Source of the DNA: Sphingobium sp. CAP-1
GTDB taxonomy: Bacteria; Pseudomonadota; Alphaproteobacteria; Sphingomonadales; Sphingomonadaceae
Direction of reading: 5' to 3'
DNA length: 64,000 nt
Assembly (NCBI RefSeq): GCF_009720145.1
Contig: NZ_CP046252.1
Location: 868,001-932,000 of the forward strand
Below the pieces are notes generated by a model, which searched no databases, was not told where the DNA came from, and saw only the letters and a program-made list of their open reading frames with translations. This document shows positions 33,638 to 41,758 of this stretch, one piece after another (position 1 is the stretch's first letter; every line of letters begins with the position of its first letter). The translations under genes were made by a program, and so were the position numbers.

Positions 33638-34060
33638 TTATTTGCCGCGGGTGCGCCGGCGCTTGGTGCCCAGGCCGATCTTCTTCGCCAGACTGCGGCG
33701 CTGTTCGGCATAATTGGGGGCGACCATCGGATAGTCTGCCGGCAGACCCCATTTGGCGCGATAATCGTCCGGCGTCATCTGATAATGGGTCATCAGGTGG
33801 CGCTTGAGCATCTTCAGCTTCTTGCCGTCCTCCAGACAGATGATGTAGTCGGGCTTGATCGATGCGCGGACCGATACGGCGGGTTCCGGCTTCACTTCCG
33901 GCACGGGCGCGGGCTGGCTGAGGCTCGACAGCGCTGCGTGTACATTCTGAATCAGCGAGGACACATCGGAGACGGCAACGCTGTTGTTGGAGACGTGCGC
34001 GGCAACGATGTCCGACGTCAAAGTAATGAGCAGTTCGCTCTGGGCCGATTCGGTTTCCAT
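33638..34060 (-). CDS. mucR: MucR/Ros family transcriptional regulator
   Basis: 140 aa from ATG 34060 (METESAQSELLITLTSDIVA); an upstream in-frame ATG is not conserved in the family. The Ros/MucR zinc-finger region is IICLEDGKKLKMLKRHLMTH, with a Cys-Asp-His2 ligand set as known for MucR/Ml proteins, then MTPDDYRAKWGLPADYPMV. It is a global repressor of surface polysaccharide, motility and cell-cycle genes in alphaproteobacteria. It stands between rimI and fur. Confidence 0.92.
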   Translation of the reverse strand: METESAQSELLITLTSDIVAAHVSNNSVAVSDVSSLIQNVHAALSSLSQPAPVPEVKPEPAVSVRASIKPDYIICLEDGKKLKMLKRHLMTHYQMTPDDYRAKWGLPADYPMVAPNYAEQRRSLAKKIGLGTKRRRTRGK

Positions 34061-34173
34061 TTTTTTGTTTCCTACGAAGGCTATATGTAGTGCGACCCGC
34101 CCGAGGAAATTCATTTCAGGAGCGGTATATGCTCGCTAGACCTTGGCGGTCTTTTTCGCAAGCGGCTATTGTG

Positions 34174-34653
34174 TCAGGCCAGCATGTCGATCCGAAAACT
34201 CAGTGCGTCATGAAGTTGTCCATCACTACCGCGATAGTAACCGGGGCGGCGATGTACATATTCAAAACCGCTTTTCTCATAAAGGCGTATGGCGTTGTTG
34301 GTGGAGCGCACTTCCAGGTTCATCGATGTGATTCCCCTGCGGCGTGCGGTTCGCAGACTGTCATGCAATAGCGTTTCGCCGATACCGCGCCCGCGCCAGA
34401 GCGGATCGACCGCCAGGAGCAGCAATTCGCATTCGTCGAGGACCGAGCGCACCAGCGCGAAGCCGAGTGGTGCCGCATCGAGCCGGGCAACGGTCAGCCA
34501 TGTGCCGGGCATCAACATCACGCCGGATAATTGCGACAGGGTCCAGGCTTCGCCAAAGACGGGGTCAAAGGCGCGAACCATGACCATCATCGCATCGGCC
34601 AGCGCGTTGCGGTCGCCCTGATCGTAGGTGTCGAGGATCACGCCTGGCATCAT
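34174..34653 (-). CDS. rimI: Ribosomal-protein-alanine N-acetyltransferase-like GNAT
   Basis: 159 aa from ATG 34653. GNAT motif A is LLAVDPLWRGRGIGETLLHD, followed by MNLEVRSTNNAIRLYEKSGF and VHRRPGYYRG, the RimI signature. It acetylates the N-terminal alanine of ribosomal protein S18 in other bacteria. The start overlaps the tsaB stop (ATGA), the classic tsaB-rimI pair. Confidence 0.9.
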   Translation of the reverse strand: MMPGVILDTYDQGDRNALADAMMVMVRAFDPVFGEAWTLSQLSGVMLMPGTWLTVARLDAAPLGFALVRSVLDECELLLLAVDPLWRGRGIGETLLHDSLRTARRRGITSMNLEVRSTNNAIRLYEKSGFEYVHRRPGYYRGSDGQLHDALSFRIDMLA

Positions 34654-35276
34654 GACGCGGCGCGTTCCGCCATGGTCATCGCGTCCGCGCCGCGGCCGTA
34701 GATCGGGCTGGGCGGCAACGGCGGCAGGTCGGCGATGAGGGGATAGTCGGCGGCATCGGGATAGATGGCGATCGCTGCCCCTGTGCCGCGTGCAGTCACA
34801 AGCGCTTCCGCTCCCGTGCCATAGAATGTGGAAACGTCCAGTTGCTGAGCCAGCAACGCTATCGGGGTCGAGGCGATGGCGCTGATCGGCGTGCGGCCGT
34901 CCGCCTCGAAACATTGCCAGAAAAGCTCGCCATGGCCGCCGGTGATGGTAACGGCGATCGGGCCGCCGGGATGGCCCTGCGCGGCCCTGGCGGCAATCAG
35001 TGATGGGGTGCTGTAGCCATGGAGCGGGATGTTCCATGCCAGCGCCAGCGCACGGGCGGCGGCGATGCCGATGCGCACGCCTGTAAAGCTGCCGGGGCCG
35101 ACATCGACGGCGATGGCGTCGGCCTTGCCGCCATCAGGCAGGGCGGCGATGGCGGGCAGCAGCGCTTCGGCATGGCCGCGCCCGACAATGTCATGGAAAT
35201 GGCCGACCGGCTTATCATCGTCCAGCAGTGCAACGGACAGAGCCTGGGTCGCGGTGTCGATCACCAGAAGGCGCAA
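34650..35276 (-). CDS. tsaB: tRNA threonylcarbamoyladenosine biosynthesis protein TsaB
   Basis: 208 aa. ASKHA-fold start MRLLVIDTATQALSVALLDD and the glycine-rich AVDVGPGSFTGVRIGIAAAR are typical. It partners TsaD and TsaE in making t6A37. The start codon is TTG (35276), with GGAG six bases upstream. It is coupled to rimI by a 4-base overlap. Confidence 0.94.
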   Translation of the reverse strand: MRLLVIDTATQALSVALLDDDKPVGHFHDIVGRGHAEALLPAIAALPDGGKADAIAVDVGPGSFTGVRIGIAAARALALAWNIPLHGYSTPSLIAARAAQGHPGGPIAVTITGGHGELFWQCFEADGRTPISAIASTPIALLAQQLDVSTFYGTGAEALVTARGTGAAIAIYPDAADYPLIADLPPLPPSPIYGRGADAMTMAERAAS

Positions 35277-35411
35277 GCGATACTCCCATCAAGTCTCCAC
35301 AGGATGCGGAGTCTCTCTGCGGTTAATCGATCCGCCCGCATTTGCAAATGCCGCCCTTTGGATCAGAGCCTGTCCGGCAATGCGCGGAGGGGCGCAGTGC
35401 GAGGCGCATAT

Positions 35412-35987
35412 TCAGACCGCGCGGACTTCGGTCACTTCGGGCACATAATGTTTGAGCAGTTGCTCGATCCCGTTTTTCAGCGTCGCGGAGGAGGAGGGAC
35501 AGCCTGAGCAGGCGCCCTGCATTTTCAGATAGACGGTACCCTTGTCGAAGCCGCGATAGATGATGTCGCCGCCGTCATTGGCCACCGCCGGACGGACGCG
35601 GGTGTCGATCAGGTCGCGGATCTGTTCGATGATCTCGGCGTCAGCCGGATCGTCGGCAAAGCCGTCATCCTCGGCCGGCACGCTGATGCCTGCCGCGCTG
35701 CCGGGCGCGAACAGTGGCATGTTGGCGGAAAAATGCTCCAGCAGGGTGGCCAGCACATCGGGCTTTACGTCGGACCACGCGGCGCCGGGCGCGATCGTGA
35801 CAGACACGAAATTGCCGCCGAAAAAGACGCCGGTGACATCGCCCAGTCCGAACAGGGCGTCTGCCAGCGGCGATGCTTCAGCTTCCTCAGGCGTCGCGAA
35901 ATCGCGCGTTCCCGTGCCCATGACCTCACGGCCGGGCAGGAATTTGATGGTCGCCGGATTGGGCGTCAGTTCGGTCTCGATCAGCAT
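35412..35987 (-). CDS. NifU family Fe-S assembly/carrier protein
   Basis: 191 aa from ATG 35987 (MLIETELTPNPATIKFLPGR). The N-terminal Nfu_N domain (~1-90) and C-terminal NifU-like domain (~110-185) are present; KMQGACSGCPSSSATLKNGI carries the CxxC that holds a 4Fe-4S cluster for delivery to targets. Upstream ATGs at 35996 and beyond are in frame, but the family begins at MLIET. The protein probably matures Fe-S enzymes such as MiaB and lipoyl synthase. Confidence 0.92.
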   Translation of the reverse strand: MLIETELTPNPATIKFLPGREVMGTGTRDFATPEEAEASPLADALFGLGDVTGVFFGGNFVSVTIAPGAAWSDVKPDVLATLLEHFSANMPLFAPGSAAGISVPAEDDGFADDPADAEIIEQIRDLIDTRVRPAVANDGGDIIYRGFDKGTVYLKMQGACSGCPSSSATLKNGIEQLLKHYVPEVTEVRAV

Positions 35988-36249
35988 GGCGCCCATGTGG
36001 CGATGGTCGCGCGGAAGATCAAGCGTTTCGGGCATTTCAAGACCCGTAAATCGCGCCGAACGGTGCGGCGGCCCGACGGAAAAGCGGGGTCGCTTGCTTT
36101 TTGCCTGCGCTTCCTCCATATGCGCCGCAGCGCAGCAGACGGCCCTTGTCGGCCCTTCAGCGATTGGCAGCGTGATCGTCCTCTCCCCCGAAGGGTGCAA
36201 GGACCGGCCAATGACAGTCTGCGCTGAGCTTTGAGGCTTCCCTTTTCAC
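35988..36249. other. Intergenic stretch, no gene supported
   Basis: About 260 bases between NifU and the helicase leader. The minus-strand frame runs on upstream of the NifU start, but it lacks a ribosome site and family similarity. I see no tRNA, SRP RNA or other recognisable RNA here. It must contain the promoters of both divergent genes. Confidence 0.5.
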
Positions 36250-36317
36250 GCGGGTCGTTTCGTAACCCGCCTCGCGCCCTTGCTGCGTCCGCAGCGAAGT
36301 CGGCGCCCGGCCGACTT
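36250..36317 (+). promoter_or_regulatory. Hairpin-rich leader of DEAD-box helicase mRNA
   Basis: Three inverted repeats in a row: GCGGGT/ACCCGC (36250-36270), GCTGC/GCAGC (36282-36295) and AAGTCGGC/GCCGACTT (36297-36317). The last ends 12 bases before the ATG and covers the place where a ribosome site would lie. This suggests structure-dependent control of the helicase, perhaps by cold or by the helicase itself. Confidence 0.45.
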
Positions 36318-36328
36318 GTGAGTTATCC

Positions 36329-37711
36329 ATGGAATTTACCGATCTTGGCTTGTCCGAGCCGATCCTGAAGGCGCTTGCCGCCAAAAAATACGCTAATCCG
36401 ACCCCGATTCAGCAGAAGGCGATCCCCGTCCTGCTGGAAGGCCGCGACCTGTGCGGCATCGCCCAGACCGGCACTGGCAAGACGGCGGCGTTCGCGCTGC
36501 CCAGCCTCGACTATTTCGCCCGCAATCCCAAGCAGACGCCGATCAAGGGCTGCCGGATGCTGGTGCTGTCGCCCACGCGCGAACTCGCCGCGCAGATCGC
36601 GCAGAGCTTCCGTGACTATGGCCGCTTCCTGAAGCTGTCGGTCGAAACCGTGTTCGGCGGTGTGCCGATCAACAAGCAGATCCGCGCCTTGTCGCATGGC
36701 GTCGACATCGTCGTCGCGACGCCGGGCCGCCTGCTCGACCTGATCGATCAGCGGGCCTTCACCATTCGCGACACCGAAATCTTCGTCCTCGATGAAGCCG
36801 ACCAGATGATGGACATGGGTTTCATCCATCCGTTGAAGCGGGTCGCCAAGCTGTTGCCGCAGGAGCGGCAGAACCTGTTCTTCTCGGCCACCATGCCCAA
36901 GGAGATCGAGGCGCTGGCCGGCCAGTTCCTGAACGATCCGGTCAAGGTCAGCGTCGCCCCGCAATCGACCACGGCGGAACGCGTGCGCCAGCAGGCGACC
37001 TTCGTCAATCAGGCGGAAAAGCAGGCGCTGCTGCACATCGTGCTAAAGACCGAGGAGATTGACCGCGCCCTCATCTTCACTCGCACCAAACATGGCGCCG
37101 ATCGCGTCGTGCGTTTCCTCGAAGGCGCGGGCATCGACGCCTTCGCCATCCATGGCAACAAGAGCCAGGGCCAGCGCACCACCGCGCTCCAGGCCTTCCG
37201 TCAGGGCAAGGTGAAGCTGCTGGTCGCGACCGATATCGCCGCGCGGGGCATCGACGTGTCGGGCGTCAGCCATGTCATCAACTTTGAAATCCCGAACGTG
37301 CCGGAACAATATGTCCATCGCATCGGCCGCACCGCGCGCGCCGGGGCGGAAGGCGTCGCGATCAGCTTCGTGGCGGACGATGAACGGCCCTATCTGAAGG
37401 CTATCGAGCGTGCGACGCGCGTGAAGCTGGAGATCGAACCGCTGCCGGACAATTTCATGGAGGCGGTGCGCAACCTGCCCAAGCCGGCTGCGCCGCGCAA
37501 GGGGCCGAGCCAGACCCCGCAGCAGCAGGCCAGGCGCGCCGAAGGCCAGCGTCGCTATCAGGATGGTCAGAAGCAGCAGCGCGGCGCGCCCGACCGGGCG
37601 CATCGCGCGGATGCGGAAGGCGGCGAGAAGAAGCCCTTCCGCCGTCGTCGCAAACCCGGTGGCGTGGGCGCGCACAAGGGCGCTGTCCAGCGCACCGGCG
37701 CGCCGCGCTGA
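36329..37711 (+). CDS. DEAD-box RNA helicase, RhlE-like
   Basis: 460 aa. All superfamily 2 motifs are visible: AQTGTGKTAAF (I), PTRELAAQI (Ia), TPGRLLDL (Ib), VLDEADQMMDMGF (II), FSATMP (III), LVATDIAARGIDV (V) and HRIGRTARAG (VI). A basic, Gln/Arg-rich C-terminal tail (~380-460; QQQARRAEGQRRYQ, KKPFRRRRKPGGVG) resembles RhlE-type RNA-binding extensions. It unwinds RNA in ribosome assembly or mRNA decay. A hairpin-rich leader precedes it and an AT tract plus hairpin follow it. Confidence 0.94.
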   Translation: MEFTDLGLSEPILKALAAKKYANPTPIQQKAIPVLLEGRDLCGIAQTGTGKTAAFALPSLDYFARNPKQTPIKGCRMLVLSPTRELAAQIAQSFRDYGRFLKLSVETVFGGVPINKQIRALSHGVDIVVATPGRLLDLIDQRAFTIRDTEIFVLDEADQMMDMGFIHPLKRVAKLLPQERQNLFFSATMPKEIEALAGQFLNDPVKVSVAPQSTTAERVRQQATFVNQAEKQALLHIVLKTEEIDRALIFTRTKHGADRVVRFLEGAGIDAFAIHGNKSQGQRTTALQAFRQGKVKLLVATDIAARGIDVSGVSHVINFEIPNVPEQYVHRIGRTARAGAEGVAISFVADDERPYLKAIERATRVKLEIEPLPDNFMEAVRNLPKPAAPRKGPSQTPQQQARRAEGQRRYQDGQKQQRGAPDRAHRADAEGGEKKPFRRRRKPGGVGAHKGAVQRTGAPR

Positions 37712-37715
37712 TGTA

Positions 37716-37741
37716 ATATATATATATATATATATATATAT
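37716..37741 (+). repeat. Pure AT dinucleotide microsatellite, 13 units
   Basis: Positions 37716-37741 are an uninterrupted run of AT (26 bases), five bases after the helicase stop and just before a hairpin. In a genome this GC-rich, such a tract stands out. It can fold back on itself and is prone to slippage in length. Confidence 0.97.
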
Positions 37742-37742
37742 G

Positions 37743-37771
37743 GACGGGTCGAGAGGCGTTCTCGACCCGTC
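37743..37771 (+). terminator. Hairpin after helicase gene
   Basis: GACGGGTCGAGA / TCTCGACCCGTC, a 12-bp perfect stem with a 5-base loop. The 3' flank is CGAAAACATG, without a T run on the plus strand, so it would be an imperfect terminator or an RNA-stabilising structure. Confidence 0.65.
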
Positions 37772-37830
37772 GAAAACATGACCGCTTTGTCAGTGGCCAT
37801 TCAGAAAATTGCCGCTAGGCTCTCTCGCCT

Positions 37831-40719
37831 ATGCGCTTTCCCCTCCGCCATCCGGCCGCTTCGCTTTCCATTATCGCCCTGATCCTGTCGGGCGCACCAC
37901 TCGCGGCAAAGGCCGATCCGACCGCCGCACCCGCGCCGATCACCGGCGCATCGCAGACGCAACTGCGCCCCTGGCTTTATGAAAATAGCGATGTGCCGAT
38001 CAATGCTGCCTGGCGGTTCGGCACGCTCTCCAACGGTCTGCGCTATGCCGTCCGCCGCAACGGCGTGCCGCCGGGGCAGGTGTCGGTTCGGCTGCGGATC
38101 GATGCGGGATCGCTGATGGAGCGACCCGACGAACTGGGCTATGCCCATTATATCGAACATCTGTCGATGCGCGGGTCGCGCCATGTGCCCGACGGCGAAT
38201 CCAAGCGCATCTGGCAGCGGCTGGGCGTGACCTTTGGCAGCGACAGCAATGCGCAGACGACGCCGACCGGCACCACCTATGCGCTCGACCTGCCGCAAGC
38301 GACGCCGGCCAGTCTGGGCGAAAGCATGAAGATATTGGCCGGGATGATGGCCGATCCCAATATCGTCGACAGCGCCGTAAATGCCGAGCGCGCAGTGGTG
38401 CTGGCCGAACGGCGTGAGAGCGACGGGCCGCAGATGCGGATGTCGGACGCCAGCCGGCTGCACTTCTTCGCTGGCCAGCCGCTGGCCGATCATTCGCCGA
38501 TCGGCACGGTGGCGACGCTCAACGCCGCGACTGCCGCGAAGGTCGAAGCCTTTCACCAGCGCTGGTATCGGCCGGAAAATGCGGTGATCGCGATTGCCGG
38601 CGATATCGATCCGGCCATGGCGGAACAGCTTATCAAGGATAATTTTGGCGGTTGGTCGGTGCCGGGCAAGGGCGCGCCGCTACCCGATTTCGGCGCGCCT
38701 GATCCGAAGCAGCCGGCGACCCGCGTGGTGGTGGAGCCGGGCACGCCACTGGGGCTGACCATGGCCTGGCTGCGCCCATGGACGCCGCACGCCGACACCA
38801 TCGTCTATAATCAGGACAAGTTGACCGACATGCTGGCGCTTCAGATCGTCAGCCGCCGGCTGGAGCAGGCGGCACGCAGTGGTGGCAGTTTCCTGCAAGC
38901 GGGCGTCGAGCAGGAGGATGTCAGCCGGTCGGTCGATGGCACCTTCCTGACGATCGTGCCGACCGGCGACAATTGGGAAAAGGCGCTCAGCGATGTTCGC
39001 GCGATCATCGAGGATGCCAAGGCCGCGCCGCCCAGTCAGGCAGAAATCGACCGCGAATATGCGCAGATGGATACCGCGCTCGCCATCCAGGTGGAAAATG
39101 CCGACACCGAAGCGGGATCGAAGCAGGCCAGCGATCTGGTGAGCGCAGTCGATATTCGCGAAACCACCGTCAGTCCACAGGCGGCCGTGGACATATTCCG
39201 CGCCGGCAAACCGGCGATGACGCCGCAGAAGATACTGGATTCGACCCGGCGGCTCTTTTCCGCCGGCGTGTTTCGCGCCCTGCTGGTGACGGGCAAGGTC
39301 CAGTCGGGCCTCGACGCCAGGCTTGCCGCCGCCGTCGCCGCGCCGGTCAGGGCCGCGACCAATGCGCGCCTCGCCGACAAGGTGGTCACGATGGACGACC
39401 TGCCCAAATTCGGCGCGGCGGGGACGATTGTGTCGCGCAAGCCGATCGGCCTGCAAGGCATGGAGGAAATCACCTTTGCCAACGGCGTCAAGTTGACCCT
39501 GTTCGCCAACGACATCGAGACGGAGAAGGTGCGGATCAACGTCCGCTTCGGCCATGGCCAGCAGGCTTTCTCGCCGGTCAAGGCGGTGCCGGGCTGGGCC
39601 GCCGACTATGCGCTGGTGGCCAGCGGCATCGGTAAGCTGGGCCAGCGCGAGCTGGACGACCTGACCAATGGCCGGCGCATGGGCATGGGCTTTGGCATAG
39701 ACGATGATGCGTTCGAGATGCAGGTTGTGACACGCCCGGCCGATTATAGGGACCAGCTTCGCCTGTTTGCTGCCAAGCTGGCCGAACCTGGCTGGGATCC
39801 GGCACCGATCGCACGGGTCAAGACCGGCGCGGCGGTCGCCTATGATGCCATGTCGCGATCGCCGGATGCCGTGCTGGCGCGCGATCTCAACTGGCTGTTG
39901 CACGACAAGGATGCGCGGTTCCGCACGCCATCGCGCGCGGAGATCGACGCGCTGACGCCGCAGGCGTTCCGCGCGACCTGGGAACCGATCCTCGCCTCCG
40001 GTCCGATCGAGGTGCAGATATTCGGTCAGGTGAAGGCGGAGGACGCGATTCAGGCGGTCGCTGCGACCTTTGGCGCCTTACCGGCGCGACCCGATGTCCC
40101 GGTGCCCGCCGCCAATCGGGTGATGCGCTTCCCTGCCCATGTCGAAACCCCGGTCGTGCTGCGGCATCAGGGCGACAAGGGGCAGGCGGCGGCCGTGATG
40201 GCCTGGCCGACGGCGGGCGGCTTCGCTTTGCAGAAGGAGGGCCGGCAACTTGAAATCCTGACCCAGATTTTCAACGACCGCCTGTTCGACAAGCTGCGTT
40301 CGACCGAAGGCGCGGCCTATTCGCCCAGCGTCCAGAATAGCTGGCCCTTCTCCTATGACAGTGGTGGCTATATCCTCGTCACCAGTCAGGTCCGGCCCGA
40401 CAGGATCGCCTATTTCTACAGCGTGGTGAAGGCTACGGCCGCCGATCTGGCCAGAAATCCGGTCAGCGCCGATGAATTGCAGCGCGCCGTCGCGCCGATG
40501 CAGCAGCAATTGATGCGCGCCAGCACCGGCAACGCTTTCTGGATGAGTCAGATGGAGGGGGCAACCCGTGATCCCCGCTATGTTGACGCGATGAAAACGA
40601 TGTCGCAGGATTTGCTGTCGGTCACGCCCGCGCAATTGCAGGCGCTGGCGGCCAAATATCTGGTGCCGGCCAGGAGTTGGTCGGCGATGGTTTTGCCGGA
40701 GGGAGTTGCAGCGCGCTGA
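37831..40719 (+). CDS. M16 family zinc metallopeptidase, secreted
   Basis: 962 aa with a signal peptide (MRFPLRHPAASLSIIALILS, cleavage likely near AKA). Two M16 halves: the active N-terminal half holds the inverted zinc motif HYIEH (residues 106-110), with the downstream glutamate in AERAVVLAERRES. The second half (~500-950) includes inactive M16_C-type domains. A periplasmic or outer-membrane-linked pitrilysin-like peptidase is expected. It stands alone, 90 bases after the helicase region. Confidence 0.92.
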   Translation: MRFPLRHPAASLSIIALILSGAPLAAKADPTAAPAPITGASQTQLRPWLYENSDVPINAAWRFGTLSNGLRYAVRRNGVPPGQVSVRLRIDAGSLMERPDELGYAHYIEHLSMRGSRHVPDGESKRIWQRLGVTFGSDSNAQTTPTGTTYALDLPQATPASLGESMKILAGMMADPNIVDSAVNAERAVVLAERRESDGPQMRMSDASRLHFFAGQPLADHSPIGTVATLNAATAAKVEAFHQRWYRPENAVIAIAGDIDPAMAEQLIKDNFGGWSVPGKGAPLPDFGAPDPKQPATRVVVEPGTPLGLTMAWLRPWTPHADTIVYNQDKLTDMLALQIVSRRLEQAARSGGSFLQAGVEQEDVSRSVDGTFLTIVPTGDNWEKALSDVRAIIEDAKAAPPSQAEIDREYAQMDTALAIQVENADTEAGSKQASDLVSAVDIRETTVSPQAAVDIFRAGKPAMTPQKILDSTRRLFSAGVFRALLVTGKVQSGLDARLAAAVAAPVRAATNARLADKVVTMDDLPKFGAAGTIVSRKPIGLQGMEEITFANGVKLTLFANDIETEKVRINVRFGHGQQAFSPVKAVPGWAADYALVASGIGKLGQRELDDLTNGRRMGMGFGIDDDAFEMQVVTRPADYRDQLRLFAAKLAEPGWDPAPIARVKTGAAVAYDAMSRSPDAVLARDLNWLLHDKDARFRTPSRAEIDALTPQAFRATWEPILASGPIEVQIFGQVKAEDAIQAVAATFGALPARPDVPVPAANRVMRFPAHVETPVVLRHQGDKGQAAAVMAWPTAGGFALQKEGRQLEILTQIFNDRLFDKLRSTEGAAYSPSVQNSWPFSYDSGGYILVTSQVRPDRIAYFYSVVKATAADLARNPVSADELQRAVAPMQQQLMRASTGNAFWMSQMEGATRDPRYVDAMKTMSQDLLSVTPAQLQALAAKYLVPARSWSAMVLPEGVAAR

Positions 40720-40733
40720 AGCGCGCCGCAGCG

Positions 40734-40892
40734 TCAGGCCGGCAGCGTTTCGCCAATCAACTGTTCGTATAGGCGAACATATTCCAGATGAAGATCGCGA
40801 ATGTTCGGATCGTTGGTTTGTTCGGCCAATATACGGTTTTTCTCAAGGCGTTCCGTAAAGTAGGCGCGATCAAATTGGTTAGTCATTTGCAT
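40734..40892 (-). CDS. Small unnamed protein, 52 aa
   Basis: ATG 40892 (MQMTNQFDRAYFTERLEKNR), stop TGA 40736-40734. Shine-Dalgarno AGGGAA seven bases upstream. The protein is charged and helical (NDPNIRDLHLEYVRLYEQLI), with no membrane or signal segment. Similar short helical proteins occur widely in sphingomonads, to my general knowledge, without assigned function. It is convergent with the M16 gene, 15 bases away. Confidence 0.65.
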   Translation of the reverse strand: MQMTNQFDRAYFTERLEKNRILAEQTNDPNIRDLHLEYVRLYEQLIGETLPA

Positions 40893-41052
40893 TGCTTGCT
40901 TCCCTAACATCTGTTCGATGCGATGCTCAGGAAATCGGATCGGTTCCTACAGGGCAATAATCGCGACGCATCGATGCGATGGATGGTGAAGCCTGAGCGA
41001 TAAATGACGGGAAGCCGGTCTGATATATCGTCGTGTCGACCGGCCTGTGAAC

Positions 41053-41646
41053 CTATTGCATCCCCCGCAATGCCGTCACGATCATTTGCGCCGACCGCTT
41101 GGTGGCGCGGTCAGCGCTCAATGTAGGGCGCGAAACGCTGCGATGCCCCAGTCCAAACAGGCAGGCCAAAATGACCTCTTCGGCGGCATCCAATGCCTCG
41201 CCCGAAAGCCGGTCGTTGGCCGCCCGCGCGAAATAGCGGATGAAACTGCGAAAGCGTTGGCACATCGCGCCGACCATGTCGCCTACGGCCGGATTACGAA
41301 AACTCTCGGCCAATATGTCGAAGGCAAGCGCTTCTTCCTTTTCATCGATCGTGTGCAGGAATAATTGCTCGAACGTCTGATCGACCGTCAGGTCGCCGGC
41401 ATCCAGTCGCGTTCGGATGCCGGCCATATCCCGACACCAATGGTCGGCATCATCATGGACGATCGCTTCGATGACATCTTCCTTGCTCTTGAACAGGCGA
41501 TAGATTTGTCCCACCGATACCTGTGCGACCGTGGCGAGTTCGGCAACCGATGTCTGATGAAAGCCATGGCTGTCGAACAGCGCGCGCGCGGCCTCCAGTA
41601 TCCGTTCTCTGCCGCTTTTTTCATACTGTGCCGCAACCAACTTCAC
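41053..41646 (-). CDS. TetR/AcrR family regulator of the efflux operon
   Basis: 197 aa. The N-terminal HTH (~10-55; ILEAARALFDSHGFHQTSVA, ELATVAQVSVGQIYRLFKSK) is typical of TetR repressors; the rest is the helical ligand domain. It is divergent from the RND pump genes and probably represses them through the palindrome at 41704-41723. The start may be GTG (41646) or, better spaced behind GGAG, TTG at 41640. Confidence 0.92.
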   Translation of the reverse strand: MKLVAAQYEKSGRERILEAARALFDSHGFHQTSVAELATVAQVSVGQIYRLFKSKEDVIEAIVHDDADHWCRDMAGIRTRLDAGDLTVDQTFEQLFLHTIDEKEEALAFDILAESFRNPAVGDMVGAMCQRFRSFIRYFARAANDRLSGEALDAAEEVILACLFGLGHRSVSRPTLSADRATKRSAQMIVTALRGMQ

Positions 41647-41703
41647 TCTCCGGGATTTTTGCCTCTTGAATTGGCTGTGCCATGATCTTACCTGCCGGGC
41701 AAG

Positions 41704-41723
41704 CGGAATGAACGTTCATTCCG
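41704..41723. promoter_or_regulatory. 20-bp perfect palindrome, probable TetR operator
   Basis: CGGAATGAACGTTCATTCCG, exactly self-complementary over 20 bases, lies between the divergent tetR and efflux genes, 58 bases from tetR and 36 from the adaptor ATG. A possible -10 hexamer (TATGAT, 41728-41733) sits just downstream on the efflux side. The size and form fit a TetR-family operator. Confidence 0.8.
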
Positions 41724-41758
41724 TTACTATGATCTACATCGGAAATGGAATTCGGACG

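Noticed and set aside
34654..35037. N-terminal extension of rimI into tsaB
   Set aside because: The extension is a shadow of tsaB; the ATGA overlap start at 34653 matches the family length.
35988..36328. SRP or 6S RNA gene
   Set aside because: No conserved SRP loop or 6S-like long hairpin could be recognised; only short inverted repeats.
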